From the NCBI GenBank assembly GCA_902599625.1, contig CACKGF010000002.1:62001-126000 (forward strand): a stretch of 64,000 nt of DNA, written 5' to 3'. The notes under the pieces are model-generated. The model saw only the letters and a list, made by a program, of their open reading frames with translations, did not search any database and was not told the DNA's origin. The translations under genes and the position numbers were made by a program. Every line of letters starts with the position of its first letter. The first letter of the stretch is position 1. The DNA comes from an uncultured Pelagibacteraceae bacterium (lineage in GTDB: Bacteria; Pseudomonadota; Alphaproteobacteria; Pelagibacterales; Pelagibacteraceae). This document shows positions 45,801 to 55,751 of this stretch, in pieces.

Positions 45801-46622
45801 ATGATTAATACATATGATATATATCTTATCTCTGACTCAACCGGAGAAACATTAGAAAGAATATTCCTTGCTATAAAAGCCCAGTTTAAAAACTTTAAAT
45901 ATAAAACACACTTCTATTCTTTTACACGCACAGAAAATCAAATTTCTAAAATTCTTGAAGTTACAGAAGAAAATAGAAACGCTATAGTATTATATACAAT
46001 AGTTGATAACAAATTAGCTAGGCATTTATCAAATGAGTGTAGTTCAAAAAATATTCCGTGCTTTGGAATTTTAGGAGATTTAATAATTAGCTTTTCAAAA
46101 CTTTTAGATCAAAAAGCGCTTAATGTTCCAAGTAGACAACATATCATGGATGATGAATATTATAAAAAAATTGAAGCCATACAGTTTACAATGAACCATG
46201 ATGACGGCAATTCAGTAGAGGACATTGAAAAATCTGATATCATCCTTTTAGGTGTAAGTAGAACAAGTAAAACCCCAACTTCGATTTATCTCGCAAATAA
46301 AGGAATGAAGATATCAAATATACCCTTGGTAAATGAAAATTCGGTTCCTAATATACTTAAAGAAAATCCTCAAAAAAAATGTGTAGTTGGATTGACGGCA
46401 GAACCTGACAGGCTTGTAGATTTACGTAAAAATAGAATGCAATCTATTAAGGATAATGAAAGTACCGAATATACAAATTTAGATATTGTACAAAAAGAAA
46501 TGGAAGATGCACGTAAACTTTTTCAGAAATATAAATGGCCAAGTATTGATGTAACAAGAAAATCCGTAGAAGAAACGGCTGCGTCAGTTCTTAAGATACA
46601 TGATATTTTTAATCAAAAATGA
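45801..46622 (+). CDS. ppsR: PEP synthase/PPDK regulatory protein (kinase/pyrophosphorylase)
   Basis: Bifunctional ADP-dependent kinase and Pi-dependent pyrophosphorylase that switches pyruvate phosphate dikinase or PEP synthase off and on. Family motifs: LISDSTGETLERIF (about 7-20), LLGVSRTSKTPTSIYLANKGMK with the P-loop (about 150-171) and VGLTAEPDRLVDLRKNRM. It is 273 residues, normal. It is the first plus-strand gene right of the putative origin and is chained to maf, aroE, coaE and dnaQ by 4-bp overlaps. Confidence 0.96.
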   Translation: MINTYDIYLISDSTGETLERIFLAIKAQFKNFKYKTHFYSFTRTENQISKILEVTEENRNAIVLYTIVDNKLARHLSNECSSKNIPCFGILGDLIISFSKLLDQKALNVPSRQHIMDDEYYKKIEAIQFTMNHDDGNSVEDIEKSDIILLGVSRTSKTPTSIYLANKGMKISNIPLVNENSVPNILKENPQKKCVVGLTAEPDRLVDLRKNRMQSIKDNESTEYTNLDIVQKEMEDARKLFQKYKWPSIDVTRKSVEETAASVLKIHDIFNQK

Positions 46623-47203
46623 AGTCAATAATTTTGGCATCAAAGAGTGAAGTAAGAAAAAAAATATTGGATGAAAACAATATTAAGTGTACTGTCGAAC
46701 CCTCCAATTTAGATGAGGACGAAGTAAAGAAATCCTTAATTAATCAAGGAGCAACACCAGAACTTATATCTAAAAATTTAGCCGAATTAAAAGCGAATAA
46801 GGTCAGTCAAAAAAAAATAGGAGAAATAGTTTTAGGTGCAGATAGTGTAATTGATTTAAACGGCACACTTATCTCAAAACCAACAAATAGAACAGAGGCG
46901 ATGAATATTTTAACTTCACTAAACGGTAAATCTCATTTTCTTATAAGTTCAGTTTGTATATCTTTAGATGGAAAAATGATTTGGAATTATACTGAAAAAG
47001 CTGAGATGAGAATGAAGAACTTTTCTAAAAAAGAGCTTCAAATATATTTAAGTAAAATTTCTGATAAAAACTTATATTCTTACAATGTTTATCAAATAGA
47101 AGGGGAAGGAAAAAAATTATTCAGTGAAATTAAGGGAGACGTTGATACAATAATGGGTCTGCCGATTAAAAATATTAGAAAATATTTGGAAAATATTAAA
47201 TGA
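46619..47203 (+). CDS. maf: Maf-like nucleoside triphosphate pyrophosphatase
   Basis: House-cleaning pyrophosphatase for non-canonical or modified nucleotides. It starts with the Maf motif IILASKSEVRKKIL (the usual arginine-rich SPRR is SEVR here) and has EIVLGADSVIDLNGTLISKP with the catalytic Asp. Y/GEAGAYxIQG of typical family members appears as SYNVYQIEGEG. It is 194 residues, normal. Coupled to ppsR and aroE. Confidence 0.93.
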   Translation: MKSIILASKSEVRKKILDENNIKCTVEPSNLDEDEVKKSLINQGATPELISKNLAELKANKVSQKKIGEIVLGADSVIDLNGTLISKPTNRTEAMNILTSLNGKSHFLISSVCISLDGKMIWNYTEKAEMRMKNFSKKELQIYLSKISDKNLYSYNVYQIEGEGKKLFSEIKGDVDTIMGLPIKNIRKYLENIK

Positions 47204-47988
47204 AAAAATTTTGTGTAATAGGAAACCCAATTGATCATTCTTTATCTCCAAAACTTCATAACTTTTGGCTCAAAAAAAATAAGATTAAGGCAATTTACGA
47301 AAAAAAACTTCTTGAAGAAAAAGAAATCCCAAAATTAATTGAGAGTATTAGAAAATCGGAAATAAATGGTGTTAATGTTACAGTGCCATTTAAAAATTCG
47401 ATAATTCCGTTTTTGGATAGTCTTAGTTCTGAGGCAAAAAAAACTAATTCTGTAAATACTATTTGTATAGAGGAAGACAAAATAATAGGCCACAATACAG
47501 ATATTGTCGGATTTGAGCTAGCTTTAAGATATATAAATTATGAAATTAAAAGAAAGAAAGCGCTTATAATAGGGGCGGGCGGAGTTAGTCCCTCTATTAT
47601 TCTTGCGCTTAAAAACATGGGATGTGAAAATATTTATTTAACTAATAGGACATTTGAAAAAGCCAAAAAAATAAAAGAAACTTTTAATGATATTACAATC
47701 CAAAGGTGGGGTGATATCCCTGAGTTTGATATAGTTATTAATGCAACAAGTGTCGGTCTGAACAAAGACAATCTTGACTTGGAGTTAAATAAATTTGGAA
47801 ATAATAAATTTTTTTATGATGTAATTTATAATCCAAGTGAAACAAATTTTCTAAAAGAGGCAAAGTTTAATGGTAATAAAACAGAAAATGGTAGAATGAT
47901 GTTTATATATCAGGCCCATCAATCATTTGCTTTATGGAATAAGGTATTACCTAAGATTGATGACGAAACAATAGAAATCTTAAAATGA
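47200..47988 (+). CDS. aroE: Shikimate dehydrogenase
   Basis: NADPH-dependent reduction of 3-dehydroshikimate in aromatic amino-acid synthesis. GNPIDHSLSPKLHNFWL (about 8-24) is the shikimate-binding motif, GVNVTVPFK contains the catalytic lysine, and LIIGAGGVSPSI is the dinucleotide site. It is 262 residues, normal. Coupled by 4-bp overlaps to maf and coaE. Confidence 0.97.
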   Translation: MKKFCVIGNPIDHSLSPKLHNFWLKKNKIKAIYEKKLLEEKEIPKLIESIRKSEINGVNVTVPFKNSIIPFLDSLSSEAKKTNSVNTICIEEDKIIGHNTDIVGFELALRYINYEIKRKKALIIGAGGVSPSIILALKNMGCENIYLTNRTFEKAKKIKETFNDITIQRWGDIPEFDIVINATSVGLNKDNLDLELNKFGNNKFFYDVIYNPSETNFLKEAKFNGNKTENGRMMFIYQAHQSFALWNKVLPKIDDETIEILK

Positions 47989-48557
47989 GAAAAATCGCAT
48001 TAGTTGGGGATATTGGTTCAGGAAAGACGTTCTTTTCAAAATTATTTAGGTACCCAATTTTTAATGCTGATTTAGTAGTTTCAAAACTTTACAAAAAAGA
48101 TAAATTTTTATTTAGAAAAGTTAAGGAAAAATTCCCTGATAAAGTAAGCGACTTCCCACTGAAAAAAGAGGAGCTACTTAAAATAATTTTCCAAAAACAG
48201 AAAAACTTGGATGTTTTAGGTAAAATAATTCACCCAATAGTAAGAAAAAAAATGAAAAATTTCTTTAAAAAAAACAAAAAGAAAAAGTTTGTTATCTTGG
48301 ATGTACCTTTGTTTTTAGAAAACAGATTAAATACAAAAAGGGATATTATAATTTTTGTTGAGGCAAATAAAAAAAAAATTAAACAAAAACTTAACAGAAG
48401 AAAAAATAACAATCCAAAGTTGATTAATATTCTTAGAAGAAATCAACTACCAGCAAAATTGAAGAAAAAAAAATCAACATATGTTATAAAAAATAATTTT
48501 GTTAGAAACACAGCTAAAAAAAATGTAAAATTGATTATGAAAAGAATTGGCAAATGA
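47985..48557 (+). CDS. coaE: Dephospho-CoA kinase
   Basis: Last step of coenzyme A synthesis. P-loop ALVGDIGSGKTFFSKLF (about 5-21) and FVILDVPLFLENRL, the CoaE lid and substrate region, are present. It is 190 residues. It is strikingly lysine-rich, with runs of Lys and Asn in the C-terminal half, and the closing segment is shorter than in E. coli. Coupled to aroE and dnaQ by 4-bp overlaps. Confidence 0.94.
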   Translation: MRKIALVGDIGSGKTFFSKLFRYPIFNADLVVSKLYKKDKFLFRKVKEKFPDKVSDFPLKKEELLKIIFQKQKNLDVLGKIIHPIVRKKMKNFFKKNKKKKFVILDVPLFLENRLNTKRDIIIFVEANKKKIKQKLNRRKNNNPKLINILRRNQLPAKLKKKKSTYVIKNNFVRNTAKKNVKLIMKRIGK

Positions 48558-49219
48558 AAGAAATTGTTTTAGATACAGAAACAACTGGTCTTTCAGTTGA
48601 AAATGGACATCGAATAATTGAGATAGGTTGCATAGAACTTGATAACCAGATATTAACTTCTAATCGTTTCCACTGCTATTTGAACCCCCAAAGAAAAGTT
48701 TCAGAAGAAGCATTTAAAGTACACGGATATTCGGATGAATTTTTATCTGATAAAAAAAAATTTTCAGAAATAGCAGATGATTTTTTAAAATTTATAGGTG
48801 ACAAAAAATTAATTATACACAACGCTAATTTTGATTTATCTCATTTAAATAATGAATTGAAAATATCTGGGAAAAACCCAATCCTTAAAGAGCAAGTAGT
48901 TGATACTTTAGATATAGCACGAGAGAAATTTCCAGGCTCTCAAATTAGCCTAGACGCACTGTGTAAAAGATTTCGAATTGATAACTCAAAAAGAAAATTA
49001 CATACTGCGCTGATCGACTGTGAATTATTATCGAAAGTATATGTAAACTTAATTGATCAAAAAGAGCCAAAATTAAATTTTTCAGAAAAATACGATGAAG
49101 TAGAAAATATTAAAAATTCAGAAATACGTTTTTGTAAAAATATAATTCAACCAACAGCGAGTGAAATAAAAGACCACCAAAATTTTCTAAAAAAATCACT
49201 CAAAAAAAATTACTTTTGA
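48554..49219 (+). CDS. dnaQ: DNA polymerase III epsilon subunit (proofreading exonuclease)
   Basis: 3'-5' exonuclease of the replicative polymerase. The DEDDh motifs are visible: LDTETTGLSVENGHRIIEIG (Exo I), HNANFDLSHLNNEL (Exo II) and HTALIDCELLS (Exo III). It is 221 residues, with a C-terminal segment to bind the alpha subunit. It ends the ppsR-maf-aroE-coaE-dnaQ run and overlaps the convergent secB by 10 bp. Confidence 0.97.
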   Translation: MKEIVLDTETTGLSVENGHRIIEIGCIELDNQILTSNRFHCYLNPQRKVSEEAFKVHGYSDEFLSDKKKFSEIADDFLKFIGDKKLIIHNANFDLSHLNNELKISGKNPILKEQVVDTLDIAREKFPGSQISLDALCKRFRIDNSKRKLHTALIDCELLSKVYVNLIDQKEPKLNFSEKYDEVENIKNSEIRFCKNIIQPTASEIKDHQNFLKKSLKKNYF

Positions 49220-49638
49220 TTTTGTTCAAATAATTCTTTAAAGTCAATTCTCTTTTCCAATTTGATTTCCGGATAACCTATTGATTTAACTATTTCAAAA
49301 AATCTTTTCTCAATCAGTGGATACACTTCAGTAGGAACATCGCTTAAAAAAATTCTTTTTAACTCATCTTTATTTACCGCAGACTCTTCAACTCTTACGA
49401 CTGTAGTGTGTGTCATTTCAAAATATGCTTTTTTATCTTTCTCATTTTTGTTATCGAAAGTTAATTTTATATTCACTTCTGCCATATTGTTTTTTAATGG
49501 TAAGGAATTTATGTCTATTCCTAATGAATATTTTGGAATATTATCTTTAAGGTATATATAATTTTCTGTATCAGCTATTTTTGAAGAGACATTTTTTATA
49601 TAAGAAGTAAGTATTTTATAATCTTTTGTCATTTTCAT
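49210..49638 (-). CDS. secB: Protein-export chaperone SecB
   Basis: Tetrameric chaperone delivering unfolded preproteins to SecA. The family core is visible: YKILTSYIKNVSSKI, then EVNIKLTFDN, AYFEMTHTTVVRVEE and FLSDVPTEVYPLIEKRFFEIVKSIGYPEIKL. I use the ATG at 49638 (MKMTKDYK); the next ATG at 49632 is equally possible. The start lies within the end of fxsA, 23 bases of overlap. At about 142 residues it is slightly short. Next to dnaQ, as in many alphaproteobacteria. Confidence 0.9.
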   Translation of the reverse strand: MKMTKDYKILTSYIKNVSSKIADTENYIYLKDNIPKYSLGIDINSLPLKNNMAEVNIKLTFDNKNEKDKKAYFEMTHTTVVRVEESAVNKDELKRIFLSDVPTEVYPLIEKRFFEIVKSIGYPEIKLEKRIDFKELFEQNQK

Positions 49639-50041
49639 TATCCTTATCCTCATATTCACCTTCAATCAAATCATCTTTAATATGTATTTTATTTTTTCTA
49701 TTTTTAGCAAATAAGTGGAAAATGATTTTTCTCGTAAATGGAAATATTATAAAAAAACCTAATAGATCAGTTGCAAATCCTGGTAAAATTAGCAAGAGCG
49801 CTGCAAATGCCAATGCAGCCCCAGACATTAACTCAAACAAAGGCATTTGATTTTTATAAAGTTGAGAAATCCCCGATTTAAGGGTGTTAAGACCTTCATA
49901 TCTTGCATAAAAAATCCCAATTATAGCCGTTACAAATATCAAGGAAATAGTAGTAAAGGCGCCAATTTGGCTACCAATTTTTATAAATAAATAAATTTCT
50001 AATATCGGAACCAAAATTATCAACAAAAGCACTGTGTTCAT
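49616..50041 (-). CDS. fxsA: FxsA-family membrane protein
   Basis: Small integral membrane protein; FxsA overproduction relieves phage T7 exclusion in E. coli, but the native role is unknown. It has three or four hydrophobic segments (about 3-22, 28-44, 70-100), and conserved YARYEGLNTLKSG and LLILPGFATDLLGFFIIFP motifs. It is 141 residues with an acidic tail. It usually neighbours secB and tim44 in alphaproteobacteria, as here. Confidence 0.9.
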   Translation of the reverse strand: MNTVLLLIILVPILEIYLFIKIGSQIGAFTTISLIFVTAIIGIFYARYEGLNTLKSGISQLYKNQMPLFELMSGAALAFAALLLILPGFATDLLGFFIIFPFTRKIIFHLFAKNRKNKIHIKDDLIEGEYEDKDNENDKRL

Positions 50042-50099
50042 TTGTCATTAACTTAAATTGCTTGTTGAAATTAAGCAATAGAGTAAATATTATTTAATT

Positions 50100-50687
50100 A
50101 TGAATTATAGCTTTGAATATTTAGATATCATTTTGTTAGCGATGATAGCAGGTTTCATTTTTCTAAGATTGAGAGGAATCTTGGGTAAAAGATCTGGTTA
50201 TGAAGATGATATTTCCAATAGCTTTCCGCATGAAATGCCGGAGATGAAAACTACAGAAAAACCAAATTACAGAAATTTTGATGAAAGTGCCAAGAAAGAT
50301 TTTATTGAAGGGGCAAAAGTTGCTTACGAAACGATTATCACAAATTTTTCAAAAGGATCAATTAAAGATATTAAAAACTTATTAGACAGAAAGGTTTTAA
50401 ATCAATTTCAGGAAGCAATTTCTAATAGAGAAAAAAACGGGATAAAGTCTGAGACAACTTTTATTGGAATAAACTCGGCAGAAATTAAAAACCACGAGCA
50501 AAAAGACAATGTACTTGAAGTTACAGTAGACTTTATAAGCGAGATCATATCATGCAATAGGGACAAAAATTCTAAGATTTTAACAGGAGACCCAGAAAAA
50601 GTTAAAAAAGTTTATGATACTTGGAGATTCTCAAGAAATTTAAATTCTAATGATCCCAATTGGATACTAGTTGAGACTAATATTTAA
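50100..50687 (+). CDS. Tim44-like membrane-associated protein
   Basis: Homologue of the mitochondrial import motor subunit Tim44 (alphaproteobacterial TimA). It has an N-terminal membrane segment (about 7-27), a charged linker, and a Tim44-like C-terminal domain (about 60-195) with DFIEGAKVAYETIITNFSKG and DTWRFSRNLNSNDPNWIL. It is 195 residues, normal. It is divergent from fxsA with a 58-base gap. The mltA gene often found between tim44 and smr is absent. Confidence 0.9.
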   Translation: MNYSFEYLDIILLAMIAGFIFLRLRGILGKRSGYEDDISNSFPHEMPEMKTTEKPNYRNFDESAKKDFIEGAKVAYETIITNFSKGSIKDIKNLLDRKVLNQFQEAISNREKNGIKSETTFIGINSAEIKNHEQKDNVLEVTVDFISEIISCNRDKNSKILTGDPEKVKKVYDTWRFSRNLNSNDPNWILVETNI

Positions 50688-50690
50688 TAT

Positions 50691-51113
50691 TTGAGCAAAA
50701 AACTATCAGATAAAGATCTTAAGGACTGGAAAAAATTTATAAAAAGCAAAGATAAGATAGATCCAAAAGATGAATTGAACGAAATTTCTATAAATAAAAA
50801 TAAATCTACATTCATTATAGATTTACATGGATACAGTCTTGATCAAGCAAATAAATTTGTTGAAAAAACTATTAACGAATGTTTCGAGAAACAATTTTCA
50901 ATAGTAAATATAATTACTGGCAAAGGTATGAGATCTAAATCTGCTGAAGATCCTTACAAATCTTCTGAGCTAAGCATATTAAAACACTCTATACCTGAAT
51001 TTATAAACTCTAATGTTGAACTTATGAAAAAGATTAAAAATATTGATAGTACTGACGAGAAGAATTTAGGTTCTTTTAATGTTTATTTAAAATCAAAGAA
51101 TAAATTTAGATAA
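50691..51113 (+). CDS. Smr-domain protein
   Basis: Small MutS-related domain protein; such domains are nucleases in some families, but the cellular role in alphaproteobacteria is unclear. The Smr signatures [18 protein letters not shown] (about 43-60) and [13 protein letters not shown] (about 75-87) are present. It starts with TTG at 50691, forced by an in-frame stop two codons upstream. It is 140 residues. The 3' end overlaps hslU by 21 bp. Confidence 0.88.
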   Translation: MSKKLSDKDLKDWKKFIKSKDKIDPKDELNEISINKNKSTFIIDLHGYSLDQANKFVEKTINECFEKQFSIVNIITGKGMRSKSAEDPYKSSELSILKHSIPEFINSNVELMKKIKNIDSTDEKNLGSFNVYLKSKNKFR

Positions 51114-52457
51114 ATCGTTATCTTTTACTAATTGTCCGAGATTTTCTTTTACATATTTTGAGTCAATCACAATTTTTTCTCCTGATCTGTCTGTTGCAGT
51201 GAAACTAATTTCATCCAAAACTCTTTCAATTATAGTGTGAAGTCTTCTTGCACCAATATTTTCAACTGATGAATTTACTTCGCTTGCTAGATTAGCAATA
51301 GTATCAATTCCATCCTCTGAAAATTCCAAATCAACATTTTCAGTTTTTAATAATGCCTTATACTGTTTAATTAAACTATTATCTGGTTCTTTCAAAATTC
51401 TTTTAAAGTCAGAACTGTTTAATGCATCAAGTTCAACTCTTATTGGCAATCTCCCTTGTAATTCAGGAAGTAAATCCGAAGGTTTAGCGAGTTGGAAAGC
51501 TCCTGATGCTATAAATAATATATGATCTGTTTTTACTGGTCCATACTTTGTGCTTACAGTAGTACCTTCTATTAATGGTAATAAATCTCTTTGAACTCCT
51601 TCTCTTGATACGTCTCCACCTACCCTGTCAGTTCTTGCAGAAATTTTATCAATTTCATCTAAAAAAACAATTCCGTTATTTTCAGTTACATTTTTTGCAG
51701 ATTTAATAATTTTATCTTGTTCGATAAGTTTATCAGCCTCTTCATTTAACAAGATCTCATGAGACTCTTTTACAGTCATTTTTTTCTTTTTTGCTTTGTT
51801 GCCCATTGATTTACTAAGCATTTCACCAATATTGATCATTCCAATGTTTGCTCCGGGCATTCCGGGTATTTCAAAGCTTGGCATGTTTCCACTTTCATTA
51901 ACTGGAACTTCAATTTCATTATCGTCTAAGTCTCCGTTTCTAAGTCTCTTTCTAAAACTTTCTCTTGTAGCCACACTCGCCTTGTTTCCAACAAGGGCAT
52001 CTAAAACTCTTTCCTCAGCGAGCTTTTGAGCTTTAGCATGAACTTCTTTTCTTTTCTTAACTTTTTCCATTGCGATAGCAATCTCAAGCAAGTCTCTTAT
52101 GATTTGTTCTACGTCTCTTCCAACATAACCAACCTCTGTAAATCTTGTGGCTTCAACTTTTACAAAAGGGGCCTCTGCTAATTTAGATAGCCTTCTTGAT
52201 ATCTCAGTTTTACCGACCCCAGTTGGCCCAATCATTAATATATTTTTAGGCAAAACTTCATCTCTCATTTCACCTTTTAAAGCTTGTCTTCTCCATCTAT
52301 TTCTTAGAGCAATAGCAACAGCTCTTTTGGCTTTGTTTTGACCAACTACGTATCTATCTAATTCAGATACAATTTCTCTTGGTGAAAGAGAATCTATGTG
52401 ATTCTTCTTTTCCTCAGAATTTTTTTTTGGAAATGATTTAATGTTTGTTTTTTCCAT
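51093..52457 (-). CDS. hslU: ATP-dependent protease ATPase subunit HslU
   Basis: AAA+ unfoldase of the HslUV protease. Walker [16 protein letters not shown] (about 72-86) and Walker [12 protein letters not shown] are present, with the I-domain between them and the C-terminal sensor-2 region. The tail ends KFIL, fitting HslU insertion into HslV. It is 454 residues, normal. Coupled to hslV by a 1-bp TAATG overlap. Confidence 0.98.
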   Translation of the reverse strand: MEKTNIKSFPKKNSEEKKNHIDSLSPREIVSELDRYVVGQNKAKRAVAIALRNRWRRQALKGEMRDEVLPKNILMIGPTGVGKTEISRRLSKLAEAPFVKVEATRFTEVGYVGRDVEQIIRDLLEIAIAMEKVKKRKEVHAKAQKLAEERVLDALVGNKASVATRESFRKRLRNGDLDDNEIEVPVNESGNMPSFEIPGMPGANIGMINIGEMLSKSMGNKAKKKKMTVKESHEILLNEEADKLIEQDKIIKSAKNVTENNGIVFLDEIDKISARTDRVGGDVSREGVQRDLLPLIEGTTVSTKYGPVKTDHILFIASGAFQLAKPSDLLPELQGRLPIRVELDALNSSDFKRILKEPDNSLIKQYKALLKTENVDLEFSEDGIDTIANLASEVNSSVENIGARRLHTIIERVLDEISFTATDRSGEKIVIDSKYVKENLGQLVKDNDLSKFIL

Positions 52458-52972
52458 TATATTTTCTCAATTCTAATATTATCATTTGTAAATACACAAA
52501 TATCAGCTGCAACTTTAATTGCTTTTTTCGCCACTTCTTCAGCATTCAATTCTGTATCCATTAAAACCTTTGCAGCTGCAAGAGCGTAGTTTCCACCTGA
52601 TCCAATTCCAATAACATCTCCTTCAGGTTCTAAAACGTCTCCGGTTCCTGAAATAATAAAACTTTTTTCTTTATCACCAATTGCCATTAATGCTTCAAGT
52701 CTCCTTAAATATTTATCGGTTCTCCAATCTTTAGCAAGTTCGACTGCGGCACGGGTTAAATTTCCAGCATGTTTTTCAAGTTTAGCTTCTAGTCTCTCAA
52801 AAAGAGTTAACGCATCTGCTGTTGAACCAGCAAAACCTGCAATCACATTTCGTTTCTCAATCTTACGAACTTTGTTAGCATTGCTTTTAATTACCGTGTT
52901 TCCCATACTGACCTGGCCATCACTTGCCACAACTACGTCATTTTTTTTTCTTACTAATACAATTGTTGTCAT
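52457..52972 (-). CDS. hslV: ATP-dependent protease peptidase subunit HslV
   Basis: Threonine protease of the HslUV complex. The correct start is the ATG at 52972: it gives [22 protein letters not shown], so that Thr becomes the N-terminal catalytic residue after Met removal. A longer reading upstream to 52999 would bury the active site. It contains [17 protein letters not shown] and [14 protein letters not shown]. It is 171 residues after this correction, normal. A heat-shock-like promoter lies directly upstream. Confidence 0.97.
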   Translation of the reverse strand: MTTIVLVRKKNDVVVASDGQVSMGNTVIKSNANKVRKIEKRNVIAGFAGSTADALTLFERLEAKLEKHAGNLTRAAVELAKDWRTDKYLRRLEALMAIGDKEKSFIISGTGDVLEPEGDVIGIGSGGNYALAAAKVLMDTELNAEEVAKKAIKVAADICVFTNDNIRIEKI

Positions 52973-52978
52973 AGGATA

Positions 52979-53007
52979 TAGATGGATATGAATTTCCATT
53001 CTTCAAG
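52979..53007 (-). promoter_or_regulatory. Heat-shock sigma-like promoter of hslVU
   Basis: On the minus strand CTTGAA (53007-53002, perfect -35 core), a 14-base spacer and ATCCATCTA (52987-52979, six of eight informative positions of CCCCATNTA). The predicted transcription start about 7 bases on coincides with the A of the hslV ATG, implying a leaderless mRNA. This is the best RpoH-type match in the window. Confidence 0.5.
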
Positions 53008-53023
53008 TGGCAAATTAGTTTTG

Positions 53024-53052
53024 TTGATATGACTAAATAATATAGATATACG
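53024..53052 (+). promoter_or_regulatory. Candidate promoter of the his operon
   Basis: TTGATA (53024-53029), 17 bases, TATACG (53047-53052), ending 9 bases before the hisB ATG. The -35 is good and the -10 is moderate. It lies in the short divergent gap shared with hslV. No his leader peptide or attenuator fits in the space. Confidence 0.35.
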
Positions 53053-53061
53053 TAGGTATAT

Positions 53062-53652
53062 ATGAAGAGAAAAGCATCAATAACAAGAAAAACAAAAGAA
53101 ACAAAAATTGACGTTGAATTAAACATAGACGGCAAAGGTCTATACAAAATAGATACTGGAATAGGTTTTCTTGATCATATGCTTGAACAACTTTCTAAAC
53201 ATTCATCGATTGATTTAAAGGTAAAAGCAAAAGGAGATACACACATAGATCTCCATCACACAACAGAAGATACTGGTATCGCTATTGGTGAATGTCTTAA
53301 AAAAGCGTCAAAAAAATTCATTGGAATTAAAAGATATGCTCATGCAATGATACCAATGGATGAAACTTTAACTAGAGTTGCATTAGACGTTTCAAACCGA
53401 CCGTATTTAATTTGGAAAGTGGATTTGAAAGTAGAAAAACTTGGAGAAATGGACACAGAACTTTTTAAAGAGTGGTTTCAAGCTTTTTCACAATCTGCAG
53501 GAATTACATTACATATTGAGAATTTATATGGAGACAATAGTCACCACAAAGTAGAGTCGTGTTTTAAAGGTTTAGCAAGATCACTTAGAGCGGCATTAGA
53601 AATAGATCCAAAAAATAAAAAAGTCGTGCCATCTACTAAGGGCTCTTTATAA
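53062..53652 (+). CDS. hisB: Imidazoleglycerol-phosphate dehydratase
   Basis: Sixth step of histidine synthesis. The manganese-binding motifs [19 protein letters not shown] (about 57-75) and [19 protein letters not shown] (about 165-183) are intact. It is 196 residues, the monofunctional form without the phosphatase domain. First gene of a hisB-hisH-hisA-hisF-hisE run. Confidence 0.98.
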   Translation: MKRKASITRKTKETKIDVELNIDGKGLYKIDTGIGFLDHMLEQLSKHSSIDLKVKAKGDTHIDLHHTTEDTGIAIGECLKKASKKFIGIKRYAHAMIPMDETLTRVALDVSNRPYLIWKVDLKVEKLGEMDTELFKEWFQAFSQSAGITLHIENLYGDNSHHKVESCFKGLARSLRAALEIDPKNKKVVPSTKGSL

Positions 53653-53658
53653 AAATTA

Positions 53659-54285
53659 ATGAACGTAACAATTGTTGATTACAAATCAGGGAACATAAGC
53701 TCTGTTATTAACTCATTTAAAGAAGTAGCAGAAAATAAAGTTAAAATTGAAGTAACTTCTGATGTAAGCAAAATTAAATCCACGGACAAAGTTGTGTTAC
53801 CAGGCCAGGGATCATTTAAAAGTTGTGTAGATGCATTACAATCTATTAATGGACTTGTGGACTGTCTAAATGACTTTGCAATGAATAAGAAAAAACCTCT
53901 TCTTGGAATATGTGTTGGACTACAAATGTTTGCAGATGTTGGATATGAAGAGTCAGAAACAAAGGGATTGGGCTGGATCCCAGGAAAAGTGACAAAAATA
54001 GACAATCAAAATGGCAAATATAAACTTCCCCACATTGGATGGAACCAAATAAACATAGTTAAAGATAGTAAAATTTTTAAAGATATAAAAGATAAGTCAC
54101 ACATGTATTTTGTTCACAGTTATGAGTTTGTCCCATCTGACAAAAATTCAATCTCTGCAACAACTGAATATTCATCAAAACATGTTTGTTCAGTTGAAAA
54201 AGAAAATATTTTTGGTACTCAATTTCATCCAGAAAAAAGTGATAAAACTGGTTTAAAAATAATCAACAACTTTATAAATTTATAA
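53659..54285 (+). CDS. hisH: Imidazole glycerol phosphate synthase, glutaminase subunit
   Basis: Supplies ammonia to HisF. Class I glutamine amidotransferase: oxyanion strand VVLPGQGSF, nucleophile in LLGICVGLQMF (about C83) and catalytic HPE in TQFHPEKS. It is 208 residues, normal. Six bases after hisB, directly abutting hisA. Confidence 0.98.
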   Translation: MNVTIVDYKSGNISSVINSFKEVAENKVKIEVTSDVSKIKSTDKVVLPGQGSFKSCVDALQSINGLVDCLNDFAMNKKKPLLGICVGLQMFADVGYEESETKGLGWIPGKVTKIDNQNGKYKLPHIGWNQINIVKDSKIFKDIKDKSHMYFVHSYEFVPSDKNSISATTEYSSKHVCSVEKENIFGTQFHPEKSDKTGLKIINNFINL

Positions 54286-55002
54286 ATGAAGATATTTCCA
54301 GCAATAGATATTAAAGATAAAAAGTGTGTAAGATTAATTAAAGGTGATTTTAGTCAAAAGACAGAATACCAAATGTCACCAGTCGAACAGGCAACACAAT
54401 TCATTGATAAAGGGTTTAAAAATTTGCACATTGTTGATCTTGATGGAGCTTTAGCCGGAGAAACAGTTAATCTTGATATAATTAAGGAGATAGTAAGTAA
54501 ATTTGATTTTAAGGTAGAGGTAGGTGGAGGTGTAAGAGATTTTGATAGTATTCAAGAATATGCCGATATAGGTGTAGATAAAGTAATCTTAGGAAGTGCG
54601 GCCATTAAAGATAAAAATTTTTTGAAAAAGGCTTGTAAAAAATTTCCAAAAAAAATTGCATTGGGTTTGGACGCAAAAGATGGAAAACTCTCGTTATCAG
54701 GTTGGAAAGAAAGTTCAGGCATATCAACTTTGGATTTTTTAACCGAAGTAAATGACTTCGGTATAAGTAGATTAATTTTTACTGATATTAATAGGGATGG
54801 CACAAAAGAAAGTCCAAATTTTGAGGAAACATCAAAGGTTGCTGAGATTTCAAATTGCCCTGTAATAATTTCTGGCGGAGTATCCTCAATAGAGGATATC
54901 AAAAAAGCTAAGACATTAAAAAATATTGAAGGTGTTATAGTTGGTAAAGCAATATATGATGGTGATATCAAGCTAGAGGAGCTGGCTAAAGAAGATGCTT
55001 AA
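54286..55002 (+). CDS. hisA: Phosphoribosyl-formimino-AICAR ribotide isomerase
   Basis: Fourth step of histidine synthesis. TIM barrel starting [20 protein letters not shown] with the catalytic Asp8-type residue; [13 protein letters not shown] and [12 protein letters not shown] are the phosphate-binding loops. It is 238 residues, normal. It overlaps hisF by 8 bp. Confidence 0.98.
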   Translation: MKIFPAIDIKDKKCVRLIKGDFSQKTEYQMSPVEQATQFIDKGFKNLHIVDLDGALAGETVNLDIIKEIVSKFDFKVEVGGGVRDFDSIQEYADIGVDKVILGSAAIKDKNFLKKACKKFPKKIALGLDAKDGKLSLSGWKESSGISTLDFLTEVNDFGISRLIFTDINRDGTKESPNFEETSKVAEISNCPVIISGGVSSIEDIKKAKTLKNIEGVIVGKAIYDGDIKLEELAKEDA

Positions 55003-55750
55003 AAAAAGAATTATACCCTGCTTAGACGTAAAAAATGGTCGTGTGGTTAAAGGTATAAACTTTGTTGATCTAAAAGATGCTGGTGATCCTGTTGAACAAG
55101 CCAAAATTTATAGTGATGGTGGAGCAGATGAAATTTGTTTCTTAGATATTACGGCCTCAAATGAGAATAGAGATACTATTTATGAAGTTGTTGAGAAGAC
55201 TTCAAAGAAATGTTTTGTGCCTTTAACAGTTGGTGGTGGCGTTAGAAGCGTTGATGATATTAATAAATTACTAAACTGCGGTGCTGATAAAGTTTCAATT
55301 AATACTGCTGCAGTAGAAAATTCCAAAGTCGTGGTCGATAGTTCTAAAAAATTTGGATCACAATGTATTGTTGTTGCAATTGATGCAAAAAAAAATGGTG
55401 AAAAGTGGGAAGTTTTTACTCATGGAGGAAGAAATAATAGTGGAATTGATGCATTGGAATATGCAAAAAAAATGGAAGATAGTGGGGCAGGCGAACTACT
55501 AGTTACTTCTATGGATAGAGATGGAACACAAGTTGGTTACGATATTGAGCTAATGTCTGAAATATCTTCAAAAGTAAATATTCCGCTAATTGCCTCTGGT
55601 GGTGTTGGAAATCTTGATCACTTAGTAGAAGGTATTAAATCAGGTAAAGCTAGCGCAGTTCTCGCGGCATCAATATTTCATTATGGAAAATACTCAGTGA
55701 AAGAAGCAAAGCAATATTTGGAGTCTAAAGGAATTCCTGTTAGAACTTAA
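54995..55750 (+). CDS. hisF: Imidazole glycerol phosphate synthase, cyclase subunit
   Basis: Partner of HisH; closes the imidazole ring. It has [19 protein letters not shown] (catalytic Asp at about 11), [11 protein letters not shown], and [14 protein letters not shown] with the second catalytic Asp. It is 251 residues, normal. Confidence 0.98.
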   Translation: MLKKRIIPCLDVKNGRVVKGINFVDLKDAGDPVEQAKIYSDGGADEICFLDITASNENRDTIYEVVEKTSKKCFVPLTVGGGVRSVDDINKLLNCGADKVSINTAAVENSKVVVDSSKKFGSQCIVVAIDAKKNGEKWEVFTHGGRNNSGIDALEYAKKMEDSGAGELLVTSMDRDGTQVGYDIELMSEISSKVNIPLIASGGVGNLDHLVEGIKSGKASAVLAASIFHYGKYSVKEAKQYLESKGIPVRT

Positions 55751-55751
55751 C

